NCBI GenBank assembly: GCA_012934845.2
Contig: WNNJ02002246.1
Coordinates: 124,001-188,000, forward strand
DNA from: Pomphorhynchus laevis
Taxonomy: Eukaryota; Acanthocephala; Palaeacanthocephala; Echinorhynchida; Pomphorhynchidae
DNA length: 64,000 nt
Direction: 5' to 3'
Below the pieces are notes generated by a model, which was not told the origin of the DNA, did no database searches, and saw nothing but the letters and a program-made list of their open reading frames with translations. Made by a program: the position numbers and the translations under genes. Of the stretch, positions 1-21,300 are shown piece by piece (the stretch's first letter is position 1; the number at the start of each line of letters is the position of its first letter).

Positions 1-740
1 ACGAGATTCCCTTAAAGTCTGTGGATAAGTTACAGGTAAACCGTATTCAAGGATGGGTAGAATATAAGAGCAAAATAGTCGCTTGAACATTGATGGACTT
101 ATCCGATCAATAAACTTGAAAAACATCCATAAAATACGATAGCCTCGATTACAAAAATATATAGTGTGGACATTAGTTTTTAAGCTACTGATCATTATCA
201 CACCAAGATCCTTGAATTCACCCACTCGGACTATCTGAATCGAACCTATCTGATAGGATGAGTTTAGTGAAGAACCAATGGACATATGCACATATTTAGA
301 GGGGTTAACCCTCAAACCATTTTCCGCTAAACATTTTTCTAGGCGTGTCAGATCATCTTGAAGGATATTAATGTCCCTTCCGTCTTTAATACGCCGCCAT
401 ATCTTAACATCATCAGCATACATAACGACATCAGAACGAATTACAGATGGGAGATCATTGATATAGACAATAAAAAGAAGTGGGGAGATAACAGCACCCT
501 GTGGAACGCCAGAATGAATAGCGAATGAGGTGCACATATCTGCACCTACACGTACTTTGAAAGAGCGTGAACTTAAGTAATCCAGGCGACATACATATGA
601 CAAACACTAAGTGACCTTAATTTGTAAATAAGGCGATCATGCGGAACTGAATCAAAAGCATGAGAGAAATCTACAAAACGTACATCAGATTGAACTCGTT
701 TATCTAATGAAGACTGCCATGAGTAAAAACTGCCACGAGC
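1..740 (-). mobile_element. CR1-like LINE reverse transcriptase fragment
   Basis: Read on the minus strand this stretch encodes a decayed non-LTR reverse transcriptase. The active-site block A is visible as VDFSHAFDSVPHDRL near 620-700, the GVPQGAV block near 490-511 and the catalytic YADD box near 406-421, followed by the thumb region (VGEFKDLGV near 190-220). The block order and the phrase after YADD (VKIW...) are typical of the CR1/Jockey group. It runs off the left edge of the window and lacks an endonuclease, so only the 3' half is present. Its protein differs clearly from LINE-A to -D, so it is a separate family. Frames are interrupted; it is not expected to be active. Confidence 0.75.
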
Positions 741-784
741 TAAAAATTGTTTAATCCTTAAACTTCAGAGCATATCAATCCTAA

Positions 785-980
785 CAGTTTGCGTTCGTTT
801 GTAGCGAGTAGACTAATAGCTTTAAAAAATACTGCAGGTATACGACCAATTGGCGTGGGACAAGTGGAACGACGGATAATTAGCAAAGTCGTTTTAGGAA
901 AAATTAGAGATAATATTCAGGATGTATATACGTTAAAAATAAGTCTTGGTTATAAAAATCTTACAATTCGACGATAACCT
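785..980 (+). mobile_element. Short reverse-transcriptase scrap (GIRPIGVG type)
   Basis: A 62-residue open frame contains SRLIALKNTAGIRPIGVGQ and VERRIISKVVL. A basic-hydrophobic stretch followed by GIRPI(G/A)VGE and RRII(G/S)K is the N-terminal part of the reverse transcriptase in a retroelement class I know best from cnidarian and sponge genomes; the assignment rests on memory of that motif. Only this block is present, between the LINE fragment on its left and LINE-A on its right. The C-terminal tail of what appears to be the same class lies at 49.5-51.0 kb. It could instead be a decayed host sequence, but the motif match makes that unlikely. Confidence 0.5.
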
Positions 981-1009
981 TCGACGACAACCATCGACGA
1001 CAACGATCA

Positions 1010-4000
1010 GTTGAAAAATTGATTGAAATACATTCTTACAAGTTTATGGGAGGACGTAAGAAAACAACTAAGACCGACACCAACTATGGACAACTGCAAG
1101 TACAGTGCTCGATACACGACTGCAGCGTCTGAACAACAATCGCCTGCGACAAGAATAAGGCTAAAGAAGACTTCGTATGTGGTTGTTGTGCCAACAAACT
1201 AATCTGCAACCTTTCCAATAAGCACATATCAACATCCAACACGTCAACTCAAACTACCCCGTCGTTTCTAATGTCCTTTCTCCACCCACCGACCCTGCCA
1301 CCATATACACTTCCCATTCCATGTCATTTTCACTCTCCGACACCCCACGTCCCGTCCTTCCCGTCTCGTTTCTCAATAACTTGCATCCATCAATCAAAAT
1401 CGCCTTCACTAACCTCCAATATCCTTCCACTCATAACCTTTCCTCACATCGCTTGCCACCCTCTTTATTATCATTATCCTCTATGTCTCCCGTCGTCAAA
1501 CCAAATCCTCCAAATCATCAACTGCCAGCTCTTCTATCGTGATCTCACCTACTCACGTCAGTCGTCCTCCTTTACGGAAGCGCTTTCCTTCTCGCGATCG
1601 TTGCGTCATTGTCACTAATATCACTCCTTCTAACTCCTAATCTCCACAAGCACGTCTGGGCCACGATGTTCCCGCCTTCATATCCATCCTCTCGTCTATT
1701 GTTCCTACTGATAAACCATCCTTTTTCAAGGACATTTCTCCTGTCGCATTCATCCGTCTAAACAAATTTTCTCAATCTAATCCTTCCCAGCCCCATCTCC
1801 TAAAAATTGTTTTCAAGCATTGCTCTCACGCGTCTTCTGTCGTCTCTCAACGATTTAAACTCATGTTATCTTCAACCACTCGAATTTTTCCCGATCGCGC
1901 CCTTTCTGAAATCGCTCAAATCTCTTCAGCGCGCATCGAAAAACGCCGTGGCGAGGAAAACGGCGAAACATCACTCTCCATCCGAAACATAGACGGAAAT
2001 TTTCAAGTTGTCCACACCCGTCCAAAAATTCGATGGCGCTCCATCTCTCCTATGTGTCTTCTCCACTAGACTCTTTCGCCACAACACACGGTTTCCGCCT
2101 CGGTCTCCTCAACACTAAATCTATTCTCAATAAATCCGATCTTATCCTCAACCTATTAACCAATCAATCTATCGATCTCTTCTGCCTCACCGAATCCTGG
2201 CACTCAGATTCCGACGACCTCTCCATTCGCCGTCTGCTCTCTGCCGGTTGCTCCCTAGTCGAATCCGCCCGCCCCCTCAGCTCATGCCCTTCTAAATTCT
2301 CTAATCATGGCGGCATCGTTGCATTCGCGCGTCACCCCGCGTCTCTTCGCAAAATCAATCCCACTTTCAGCCCTTCCTCTTTTGAATTGCTCACTTGTCG
2401 TTATTCTAACCCGATCACTCTAGATCTCGCCATTGTATACCGTTCTGGTTCATCAGCTCCCACAGCCTTATTTTTTACCAAACTCGCTTACCTCCTTTCT
2501 CATTATTCTTTGTCCTCAATCCCTTCACTCATTCTTGGCGACTTCAATAACCGCCTAGACCGCTTCTCTTCCACGGATTCCATCCGGTTCATCAACATTC
2601 TATCCAACTACAATTACAAACTAATCTCCACTGCCCCCACACATATACTTGGTGGGGCACTCGGCATCATCGCTGTCCTGATCATTTTGCTGCCTACAGC
2701 TCACTGTCCATCTCTGATCCTGGTCTATCCGATCACTTTCTTATCACCCTTGATCTCACTCACAATCACACCCCTCCTCACACACCTACAATCCTACGTC
2801 GCCCTTGGAGAAATCTTGACCTCTCCCTTCTCCACTTTGCCTTACTCAAATCGTCTCTATCATTACCCACAATAACATATTCATCTCCTCACGATCTCGC
2901 CTTACTTTTAGACTCTGAACTCACATCCATTCTCGATATTCTCTTGCCCTTCAAGTCTCACCCACACCGTCGCTTGCACTGTGCCCCATGGTTTGACATC
3001 CAATGCCTACTTTCAAAGCATCGACTCCGCCATGCTTTTCGAGTCTATCACCGCTCTCTCAGACGTGATTTCCGCTCGATCACTCCGTCTTTCCGTGATT
3101 CCTATCTTGCTCTTCGCCAGTCTCATCTCAACCTACTACGTACCAAATGCAACTCCTTCTGGCAGCATAAAATCATCACTTCATTCAACTCTAAGACTCT
3201 CTGGCATACTTTTAACTCAATCCTTGCTCGCTCCTCTTCGCCGTGCAACATCAATGCCAATGATTATTCGTCATTTCTCCAGACTAAAGTATCCACGTTG
3301 CTCTCTCACACCCCGGTCTCCATCCTATCCCACTCTGCCCAGTCTAGCCTCATCCTTCCGGAACTCTTTTATCATCTCCCTTTCTCACCTACAGAAGTAT
3401 CATCTGTCCTTATGTCCTTGCCCAACAAAACCTCACATGCCGATCTTTTGCCTACTCACATATTAAAATATATATGCTCATCGATATCCCCATTTCTCAC
3501 AACCTTGTTTAACTCGTCCAACCGCAGTCGTATCTTCCCTTCACACTGGAAATCCGCAATCGTTCGTCCCCTCCTTAAGAAACAATCGCTCGACCCCTCC
3601 CTTCCTTCTAGCTATCGCCACATTTCACTACTCCCTACTCTTTCTAAGCTCTTAGAACGCCTCATCTAAATACGGATCAACGCTTATCTCTCCTCATCCA
3701 ATCTGTACCCTCCTTTCCAATCCGCTTTCCGCTCTAATCACTCCACAGAAATCGCATGCATAAAAGTGTACAACAACTTACTCATTTCTCGAGACAAGGC
3801 TCTATATAGTGTTCTCATCTCCCTCGACCTCTCCTCCGCATTCGACATTGTCGACCACTCCGTCCTCCTTTCTCGCCTTCGTTATGATTACGGCTTTTCT
3901 TCCTCCTCCGTAGCATGGTTTGCCTCATATCTATCCGACCGTTCCTTTCGCGTCTGTTCTAATTCATCATCCTCCCCTCCCATCTATTTTTTGCGGGGTC

Positions 4001-4998
4001 CCACAAGGTTCAGTCCTAGGTCCCCTGCTTTTCTCTCTTCTGCTTGGCAATCTCTCTCCGTTTATCAAACCTTTTTCCTTTGAAGTCATGCAATACACCG
4101 ATGACATAATCATCTATGCTCATGCAACCGCACATCGCATACACGATAGCGGCATTTCTGCCTCAAAATGTCTTTCTTCTATTTACGAACGTCTATCCAA
4201 TCTCGATCTCGTTCTAAACCCCGACAAGTCTAAAATAATGTGGATCCTCCCCGTATGCCAAACATATCTCCTCCCACTGAATCATTTGCCGCATCGATCA
4301 TCCCCATAGTCCACAATCTCACTTTCTTAGGCTTCCATTTCGATGATCACCTTTCCCTTAAACCCTTCGTCCGTGACAAGGTCCGCTCGTCTAACTTAAT
4401 TCTCCGTGACATCCGCCGTATCCGCCCCCTTATCAACTTTCGTTCTTGTATGTCTCTTCTTTCATCGCTTCTTTTCCCTAATATCGATTATTGCCTTAGC
4501 CTTTTCGCCAATTCTCCAAAATCCATCATCCTACCCCTACAACGCATAATAAACTCCGCCTTTCGTGTGCTCTTTCGTCTCCGCGGCTTCGACCACACAT
4601 CCACATATGTTGCCCAACTCTCCTGGCCCACCATTCACATCCGCATCAAACATCGCCTTCTTCTCGTTACCTTTCGTCTCATCGCTGTCAAATCCCCATC
4701 GTTCATCAACCTTCCTTTCTTAGACGACACTCGCCTTACCTCGCTATCTGTGCGTCCCCGTCATACCCTCTTACTCCACGTTCCCAATTACTCCAACAAC
4801 TACGGTCTCCGATCCTTCCTCGTCGTCGCCACACTCACCTGGAATCAACTCTCTCGACATCCGCCGCGCTCCCTCCTTTATCACATTCAAACACCTCCTC
4901 CGTTCACACCTTCTCGACACCTGATTTACGTTTTTGTTTTGTTGTGGTCATGTAAGCGTGCGCTGGCACGCATTTTCCACGTTAAAATAAATCTTTTT
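1010..4998 (+). mobile_element. LINE-A, CR1/L2-like non-LTR retrotransposon, near full length
   Basis: ORF1 starts at 1046 (MGGRKKTTK...) and has a Cys/His cluster resembling the PHD-like finger seen in CR1/L2 ORF1 proteins. ORF2 begins near 2033 with an apurinic-type endonuclease: LGLLNTKSILNKSDLI, TESW, and LGDFN near 2536. The reverse transcriptase follows, with LISLDLSSAFDIVDHS near 3800, GVPQGSVLGPLLFS near 4000 (across a frame change) and YTDD near 4093, where the sister copy LINE-D has the normal YADD. The 3' end near 4998 matches the 3' end of LINE-D. Several frameshifts and stops split ORF2, so this copy is dead but fairly recent. The sense strand is strikingly rich in C and T and poor in G. 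Confidence 0.88.
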
Positions 4999-6772
4999 TA
5001 CTATTACCTTTTTTTTGATATATGTGTCATATATATATGTTTCGAAAAGAAATATGAAAGGATTTCTGTATGTTCACGAAAAATTAGTAATTGGCTTCTC
5101 AATTGTGTTGGATCAAACGAATTGATCTGGTTTCCGTTAACAGTATGATAAAGCAATAGGGTATTACTCTGAAGATTAATGGATTTTTAATTTCAAATAT
5201 CCTAATATCCTAGAAACAAGATAATCATTCATAGACATGCACATATATTGTATTTGCATGTTTAGATAATCAAATTTACCAGAGGAAATACACAATTAGC
5301 TGAGCCAAATACACAATTTGTCTCAGCTGCTATGCGAATGAGGACTGAATCCTGATAGCATAGCAGTCCCTTCTGATAATCTCTGATCTTTATTTTAATG
5401 CATTTTATGTTATTTATGAGTCAATTCATATCAATATATATAATATATAATATATTATTAAAGGCGCTTTTGTATACTCAATATATTAGTCAATTCATAC
5501 AAATTTGTTTTTTTTTATTTTAAATTTTAAGAATAAATTTCATCGTTATATTAATATTAATTGTGTAAATTCTTATATAATAATTGATTATTTACAATTA
5601 TTTATAATTATTTTTAATTCATATGTAGCATAAAACATGTAGACTCAGTTAGCTGACCTGATTAATTAAAATCTTAGATCTAATTTAGTAAATTGATAGG
5701 AACGAAATAAAATAAAATACGTAAGGTTCAGTTAGTTGATTTGAATTATTCGAAAATAATTTATCGAGTTTGCTTAAGATGTAATCACAAACTATTTTAT
5801 TCATCTTTGTGCTGTGCTAGTTCTCTCAATATCTCAGTATCTATGAAGATCGCTAAATTCGTTTATGCACTTTACATTGCCATTATGAAACATTTTGTCT
5901 TTAAAAATAAAAAGTTAAGAAACATAGAATTCTAAATACTTGAGCAAATAATGTATTTTTATATTTGCACGTGTTACTTTATCCAAGATTGATACGAATT
6001 TAAAAACATTCCATTGAATGATAGTTAAATATCCGTGACGAGTCGTTTCAGCCTAAAAATAATTCGCGTATTATCTGAATTAATTCGAATAATACGAATA
6101 ATTCGGATATTACAACAATAAGATTATTATTGAAATATTATTATATAATATATCAAAGTATATTATCACAGTATAATTAAATAGTCTATAATTCATGACT
6201 GAAGACGTGTTGCTGCGAAAATATTGAGAAAAACTTTAAATTTTAATACAAAATCAAAATTTTGTTTACTTTAATTAAAATCGCAAGAAATTAGAGAAAA
6301 TGATAATTTATTTAGACGACATTTCGCTGATCGACATTTCAGCGAAATGAAATGAACAAAATTGTAATTTGAATATTCTTTTCGGTAAATTAAAATATTT
6401 GTTTATTTTACTTTGAATATAAATTATCATTTTATTCATTTTTTTCCAAATAACAGATACAGTTTAAATGATCAAATTTAAGATTCAAAATGTTACGATT
6501 TCCTTAATTAATTATCTCATTGCAATCTTTTTAATTGTAGATGAATGAACAATTAACTGATAATTATTATAAACTTAAGAAAAACTAGAGTAACTTATTA
6601 AAAGAAAAAATATTTAAATTAACAAAAAAATTATCGAGTATTTATAGTAAATAAATTAATTGCTTCATTGTTAGTTTGCTTGTTACTCTAATTTTACTGT
6701 AAAGTTCAAACTTACAATATCGATAATTACCAAAATCACTCTCTTAATACGATCGCGTAGTTTACTTTCCAG
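4999..6772. other. AT-rich intergenic region before UBE2K
   Basis: This stretch is mostly A and T with short repeats of AT. The only long open frame (5741-5935, 64 aa) has no recognisable domain and looks fortuitous. The first coding exon of UBE2K is preceded by a good 3' splice site (TTTCCAG, ending at 6772), so a 5' untranslated exon and the promoter probably lie here, but I cannot place them. Confidence 0.5.
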
Positions 6773-6781
6773 ATAGCTGAT

Positions 6782-15490
<8,709 letters not shown>

Positions 15491-16370
15491 TTATGTTATG
15501 CTGCGACGTTTTTAGAACATGTTTAATTTTTGGAATGGAATACACAGCTCAGATATTTTAAACGATTTGTATTTTGTTGGAACTATCCTTTCTTGTTGGT
15601 TTCCTATACATTAAATTCAAATTAAAAAAGTTATAACGAAATCAATTAAATTAGTACCAAATTGAATTAGTGTATGGTAATCGTTTATAATTATGAATTT
15701 ATCATATATTATCATATTTTAAATCGAAGTTTTACTAAAAGTTTAAAATAATTTACCTCATATTAAACTGCAAATTTAAATACATATTTTGAATATACAG
15801 TGATAGCTTTTAACCTACATTGTTTTGGTGAAATTCTTGCACATTTATCGCTCAAATAATTATTCTCGTTAAATAATTAACGTTATACCACTTATATTAG
15901 CCAATATTACAGTTATACAGGATCAATTACATTTAAAATTATATTATATTATACTTTTAAATATAACATATTTTTAATTATATAATTTTAATCATATAAT
16001 TTTGATATGAATACATAACTTTGTAACTAATTAGTTACAAAGATAATTAGTATATATCAGTAAGCTTTGTTTATTCATGTCATTTATTCCTTTATTTACA
16101 TTCGAAATAAAGTTGTAGCGGCTTTATTTCAAAGTCAAAAACCTAATACTCAAATCTGTTTTTGCCATTTTTTAAATCGCATTTCAAATTCATTTTTAAA
16201 TAATTTGCAACCAAAATGCAACTTAAAATATCTCATCTGATTATATCGGGTATATGTTTTGCAATTTTAACATTTTAAATAAGTTTATTCGTCAAATTTT
16301 TAAATCAAATTTTAATTTTTAAATTAAAATGTGATTTTAATTTAAATCGTCAAATTTTTAAGATCAATAG
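15491..16370. other. UBE2K 3' flank, AT-rich
   Basis: DNA after the UBE2K stop codon. An AATAAA sequence near 16106 could serve as a distant polyadenylation signal, but nothing proves its use. No other feature is seen. Confidence 0.4.
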
Positions 16371-16374
16371 AGAA

Positions 16375-16600
16375 CTTTTATGAGCGTTGAGTTGCCCATA
16401 AGTGTTGATGATTTTTGTCAACGTGAGCCCTTATATACGAAATATAAGGATGTGATACTATTCTATGCTTCAATCTAAACATGTGTCTGCTAACTAGTGT
16501 TCGAATATTGTCACGAACCGTTCCAACAAGATCTACCAATAAACATAATCCTGCGTCGACGTCAGTACTCAGTGGATCGTCAGGGCGCAAGCACTGAGCA
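16375..16600 (-). other. Unrecognised 70-aa open frame with normal base composition
   Basis: The frame (MRPDDPLSTDVDAGLCLLVD... ending near the left side) is less AT-rich than its surroundings and encodes a mixed, non-repetitive peptide. I do not recognise a family. It sits next to tandem repeats and Penelope-related DNA, so a mobile-element origin is the simplest view. Confidence 0.25.
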
Positions 16601-16834
16601 CTAACCTTTCAACATGCTGTAATACTTGGATGGAATACAAAAAATTCAACTAGTCATCGAAAAATCGCACAAATCTTTCTTGCGAATTTGTAGACTCTAT
16701 CAGTCTAACACTTTTCGAAATATATTTCATAAGCAGTTCATTTTAATCCGTGAAATGTAAGCCCTTATATGTAAGTCTGAAACGACTGTTTGATAACAAT
16801 AATGTAATAGTAATTAGTAAATTCCCGCTAACAA

Positions 16835-17110
16835 ATATGAGGTAATCGCATCCTGCCAAAAAGGATATACGTAATTGTATTGTCCCTTACCTGAGAACTG
16901 AGACATTATGCTTAGTTAAGCATATAGAAAGTCTAAATGTATCTTTCAAGACAAGTATGTGATAATATGAGGTAATCGCATTCTGCCCAAAAGGAGATAT
17001 GAGGACATCGAATCCTGCCAAAATGGAGATAACTAATTGCATTGTCCATTAACTGATACATAATGCTTAGTTAGAGAAGTCTAAATGTATCCATATCTTT
17101 CAAGACAATG
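16835..17110. repeat. Degenerate tandem repeat, about 130-nt unit
   Basis: The phrase ATATGAGGTAATCGCAT followed by CTGCC and an A-rich GGAGAT-like segment occurs at about 16837 and 16965 and in altered form near 16998. The following part (TGCTTAGTTA... AAGTCTAAATGTATC, TTTCAAGACAA) also repeats, near 16910-16960 and 17050-17110. Two full units and part of a third are present. No coding capacity is seen. Confidence 0.7.
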
Positions 17111-17667
17111 TCTCTTGCAGAGACAAATCTAAAACTTAGTGATGTATTTTATGACTAATAATTTACCTTTTCACTTTCCAACTGATACTTGTCATTTTTA
17201 AAGTCAAAAGAACAGCACATGATTTTCTGATAATAAACAATCAGTTACAGAGCAATTATCAACAATTTTGCATGATCAAATATTTCCTATACGATATATA
17301 TATATGTTGGGATTGAATAAACCGCTGTTTAGGATCCATATAGGATGCGGGGTATCTTATATATATGCTGTTTACATACATATGTGCACTACTATTATAC
17401 ATGCCGTATACATTAAGGATCCAACGAGTGAAACGACAATTCAGCAACAACCTCTGCCTGGTGTTTAAGGATGTACCGCACAGCAATTCGATCTGGTTAA
17501 GAGCTTAAGCCTCAGTCAATTAAGCAAAGTGTCGGAAACGCCTTTATTCACAATGTCACACAGACAACCAAACGACCAGTGTGTACCTCATTCTACTGAT
17601 GAGTGTTGCCAGGTACTCATCATTTCGATGCTGAAGTAGTCGTCTAGAAGTGACATGGTGATTAAAA

Positions 17668-18046
17668 ATCACTATGTTTTCCTCATGAAGAGGCATAAAC
17701 ACCAGGCAGCATTCTATATATCCTCATCAGATTAAGGGTAGTTCTGTTTTTCGAGCTTTAAACACTGTTTAAGCGTGTGTTAAGGTGCCTATAGATGATT
17801 ATAGAAGTCACGGTACTGATGAGCTCCGTTAGAGCGAAACGCGTATACCGTTGTGAAGTTTGTCGTCACACATAGGATGACTGGGCATACGTAGCGACTT
17901 TGAATAATGCAAGAATAATTCGGTTCTATTTCTTAGTCTGATGAGGATATATAGAATGCTGCCTGGTGTTTATGCCTCTTCATGAGGAAAACATAGTGAT
18001 ATATTTATGAGTACACCATTGTGTGTCCCAGGGCAGGTGTAACAAC
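17668..18046. repeat. Foldback repeat related to Penelope-like DNA
   Basis: The 63 bases at 17668-17730 are repeated in inverted orientation at 17938-18000 with no mismatch that I can see, with a 207-base spacer. The spacer (17740-17900) and the outer segment (17960-18046) match the 8.34-8.70 kb part of the Penelope-like element in reverse orientation. This suggests an inverted pair of Penelope-type terminal repeats, or a partial terminal repeat with a duplicated arm. No coding frame is present. Confidence 0.65.
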
Positions 18047-18345
18047 AAATTATATATATAATATTTCCAATACGTTTCGACTATTTTTGTTACAATTATA
18101 ATTACAATAATTATTTGTTATTTTATTAAAATATAAAGATTTAATTTTCTTTGCGTTATCCACGTTACAGTCGACACATGTTTGTACAATAAAAAATCAA
18201 ATATCAGTAGATTGTTGTTGGATCATTGTTGTATATAATGTTACCTATACGATACAGTGAGAAATTTACTTATTTACTCAATAGAAACAATAATTAGATA
18301 CAAATATTTTAAAAATAAGCGTAATCAAATGTCCAATGTATCCCG

Positions 18346-21300
18346 CTATACGTGGTCAACTTCATTCATGAAGCCAGTCTTTACAACGGATCGTTTATCT
18401 CCTGTAATCTGTTGTTCTATCAAAATGCTAACATATGATGTTAGCAGATCATCTATTCTATAACCGAGAATGGTTTCAAAGAAAAGTTTTCTTCCGCTAA
18501 TTAAATCGCCTATTGTTAAATGTATATAACAACTACCGCTTGTCCAGTTTGTTAACTGTTTGTATGAATAAAATGAAATAATTTTACTTTCTGCATCCGG
18601 GTCTAGTATGTATACACCAGCCTGGCCAACTGCTAGATAGAGCTTATCTGACGAGGATGACAGTGCATCATCGTTGTTTTTACTCGGAGAAGCTATATCG
18701 AAAACCGTATACCCAAAGATTTTCGAGTTCGCACTTAATCGTTTTAAGAAATCAATCTTTAATTGGTTAATATTCAAATTACCATTAACGTTAGTGATAT
18801 AAGTCTGAACATTTTGCTGAATTGCTTTTCGGAAAAAGTCCAATGTGTACCTGGTTGAGCCTGAAGACGATAAATACGGATGAGGTAAACATTCTTTTAA
18901 ATCAACATTTAAGGTAGTGTAATCATCACATTTACAGCAACTTATCAAATGCAAAATAGACGAAAGTGTGACAATCTTATCGACACCTACTTGGTTATGG
19001 TAACCAGAGAGGTAACTTTCTTTTTCTTGCGGGAAATGAACAAAAACGTCGCATTGAACGTCCTTGCCAGGCAAAACGTTTATCCAAAGTTTTCTTTTAA
19101 AAAGAGCTCTATAAGTTACACTACTGGGAGCTTTTGTAATTAATGTCATTATTGATCTTAAGAAATCGAAAAAGAATTCCGCTGCTGGAACTATTACGAT
19201 TCGTCCGGCGGTGTTAACATAAAGCGCAAAATGATGCACTGGGTATTCTGTAATTCGCAACTTTCGTATAACGTCAATGCATACATCTTTTGCTCTTGAA
19301 CTTGATTCAATTTCAAGTACATTTTCTATTCCGTCAGGTAAGTATATCCGGTGAAATATCTGAGTTGTTCCTTTCTGAATGGCCTCGAATTCGATATGAG
19401 TTGGCGGGAACTTTCTTGAGCCGCGTCTTAATGTTTTCTGTAAGCGTTTAAGACAATCGAATGACACGGAAAACACATTATCACTGCTTGAGTTACGAAA
19501 GAAACGATCGACCAAACAAGTCAGTGTATGCGAGGACGGACCACACGAACCCGTTAAAAGCCACATTATCTTCCAAAGATTATTATGAATTAATCCTTTA
19601 CTGCCATTCAATTGCTTCAGCAGTTGACAATAGCACTCATCCCGGAGTAGCGGATGGCTTAATGCTATCTGTATAATTGATTCTACATTTTCGAAACTCG
19701 AATCTCGTTCAGTATACTGCAGAATTAAATCAAACATACTCAACGATTTGCTTTCCAATACAGATCCACTAGTCGCTCCGGTAATCTGTTTTAGTAATGC
19801 TTTATCAATAGTTACCTGTTGATATGTACATGTTACCGATTTATTAAAATTATGCTTACAATAAAGTTCAAAGCTGGGTACACTACTGTACTTATCATTT
19901 AATTGATCGGTTGTTGCATTGTTGTTGGCGGTGCTGGAAACACTAACAGAATATTTAGCAGAGCATTCTTTGTTCGCAGTGATGGTTTGAATGTAGCCTA
20001 AAGGATTATAATCATCATTCGTGCTAGTACCATCTACATTAAATTGCCATTTCGCAATTGAGTTTGTCGATCGAAAATCCTCAAGTACTTGTTCACTTGG
20101 TTTGCTAACTGTAGCCAAAATATGCAAAATCGAACTAGGAACCAAAATTTGCTGTGTTTGAGTCCTTTCATTGAATACAGGTATTTTAGTCTTGTCAATT
20201 GTTTGTTGAAAGTCGTCAATTGGCACTTTAGCCAACTCTAGAAGATCACCTTTCTTAACAGAATTCTGATAATCATCTATTGCTATAAAATACCGGGAAT
20301 TTCTTCTCATTTCAGTTAGGAAATATGTTAATAATTGGTGAATAGCAAGCGCATCGTTTGAATATATTTTCATAGGCTGACTGGGCCGTTTTGTTGTATG
20401 GATAAAAAGGCATTTCGATGGAGTATTGATATTTGCACTAACTGCGAGAATATGGATGAACGCTATATGCAGCAACTGCGATGTTGTCGAACAGTTTTCA
20501 TTAAAAGTTTCGTCGCCAATTAAGCTAAGTCCAATCCAGTTTATCGCGAGTATGTTTGATACTCCAGGCTGATTATCTAAACTGGCCTCAAAGAATCTTG
20601 AAAATAGTAGTGGCCAATTTGTTTGTGCAAAGTCCACTAATTGCTCTTTTAATCTTAAAGGTGATTGAGGCAGGTTAATTAGGCTTTGAACAAATGGTTT
20701 TATCATTTCAATAGCACTAGGAACGTTGCTTATGTGCTCAGGAAGTAATGTTGGCGTAAATGTATCAAGTGAATTGCAATTCCCACATTCTATCATAAAT
20801 ATCTTAGCTACACAGCTGTATAGTATATTGTCCGTGCCACATTTATATTCACCATACCTGATTCCTCTGCATATCTGATGATAAATTAAATTTGTCGATA
20901 CGGCGTCCTTTGTGGGATCGTGCCAAGGAGCAAATATCTCTTTCCTAAAAAACAACCGCCATGGAGATTTTTTCTCTGTTATCCGCTGTTTCTCTCTACA
21001 ATACTGCTCGCAATTACTTATAGCGTCTAAAATGTGATCGGTTCCTGATCCTAACGAAGTTACTTTGTCGAATACTGCAATAAATATTGAAAAACCAAAA
21101 TTATCAATTAACCCTAGCTTTTTTGATAATATTTGAACAACTTCTTTCGAATTTGATGCCGGATCAAGGTGTATGCTTTTTGAGCTCCCATCCATTAGGG
21201 TGACTCCTACCGGGATATACGATCGTTTCATCTTAGTTGCGTGAATTTCTAGCCAGCTAGGTGGTTCCCGACGATTACCGTTTGCTTTTGTTCGGGTTAA

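Noticed and set aside
1321-1542. Several overlapping plus-strand frames rich in Ser, Pro and His
   Set aside because: They are alternative frames of LINE-A ORF1/linker, made open by the strong lack of G, not separate genes.
16835-17110. CRISPR-like array
   Set aside because: Units are long, few and unequal, and the genome is animal; it is an ordinary tandem repeat.
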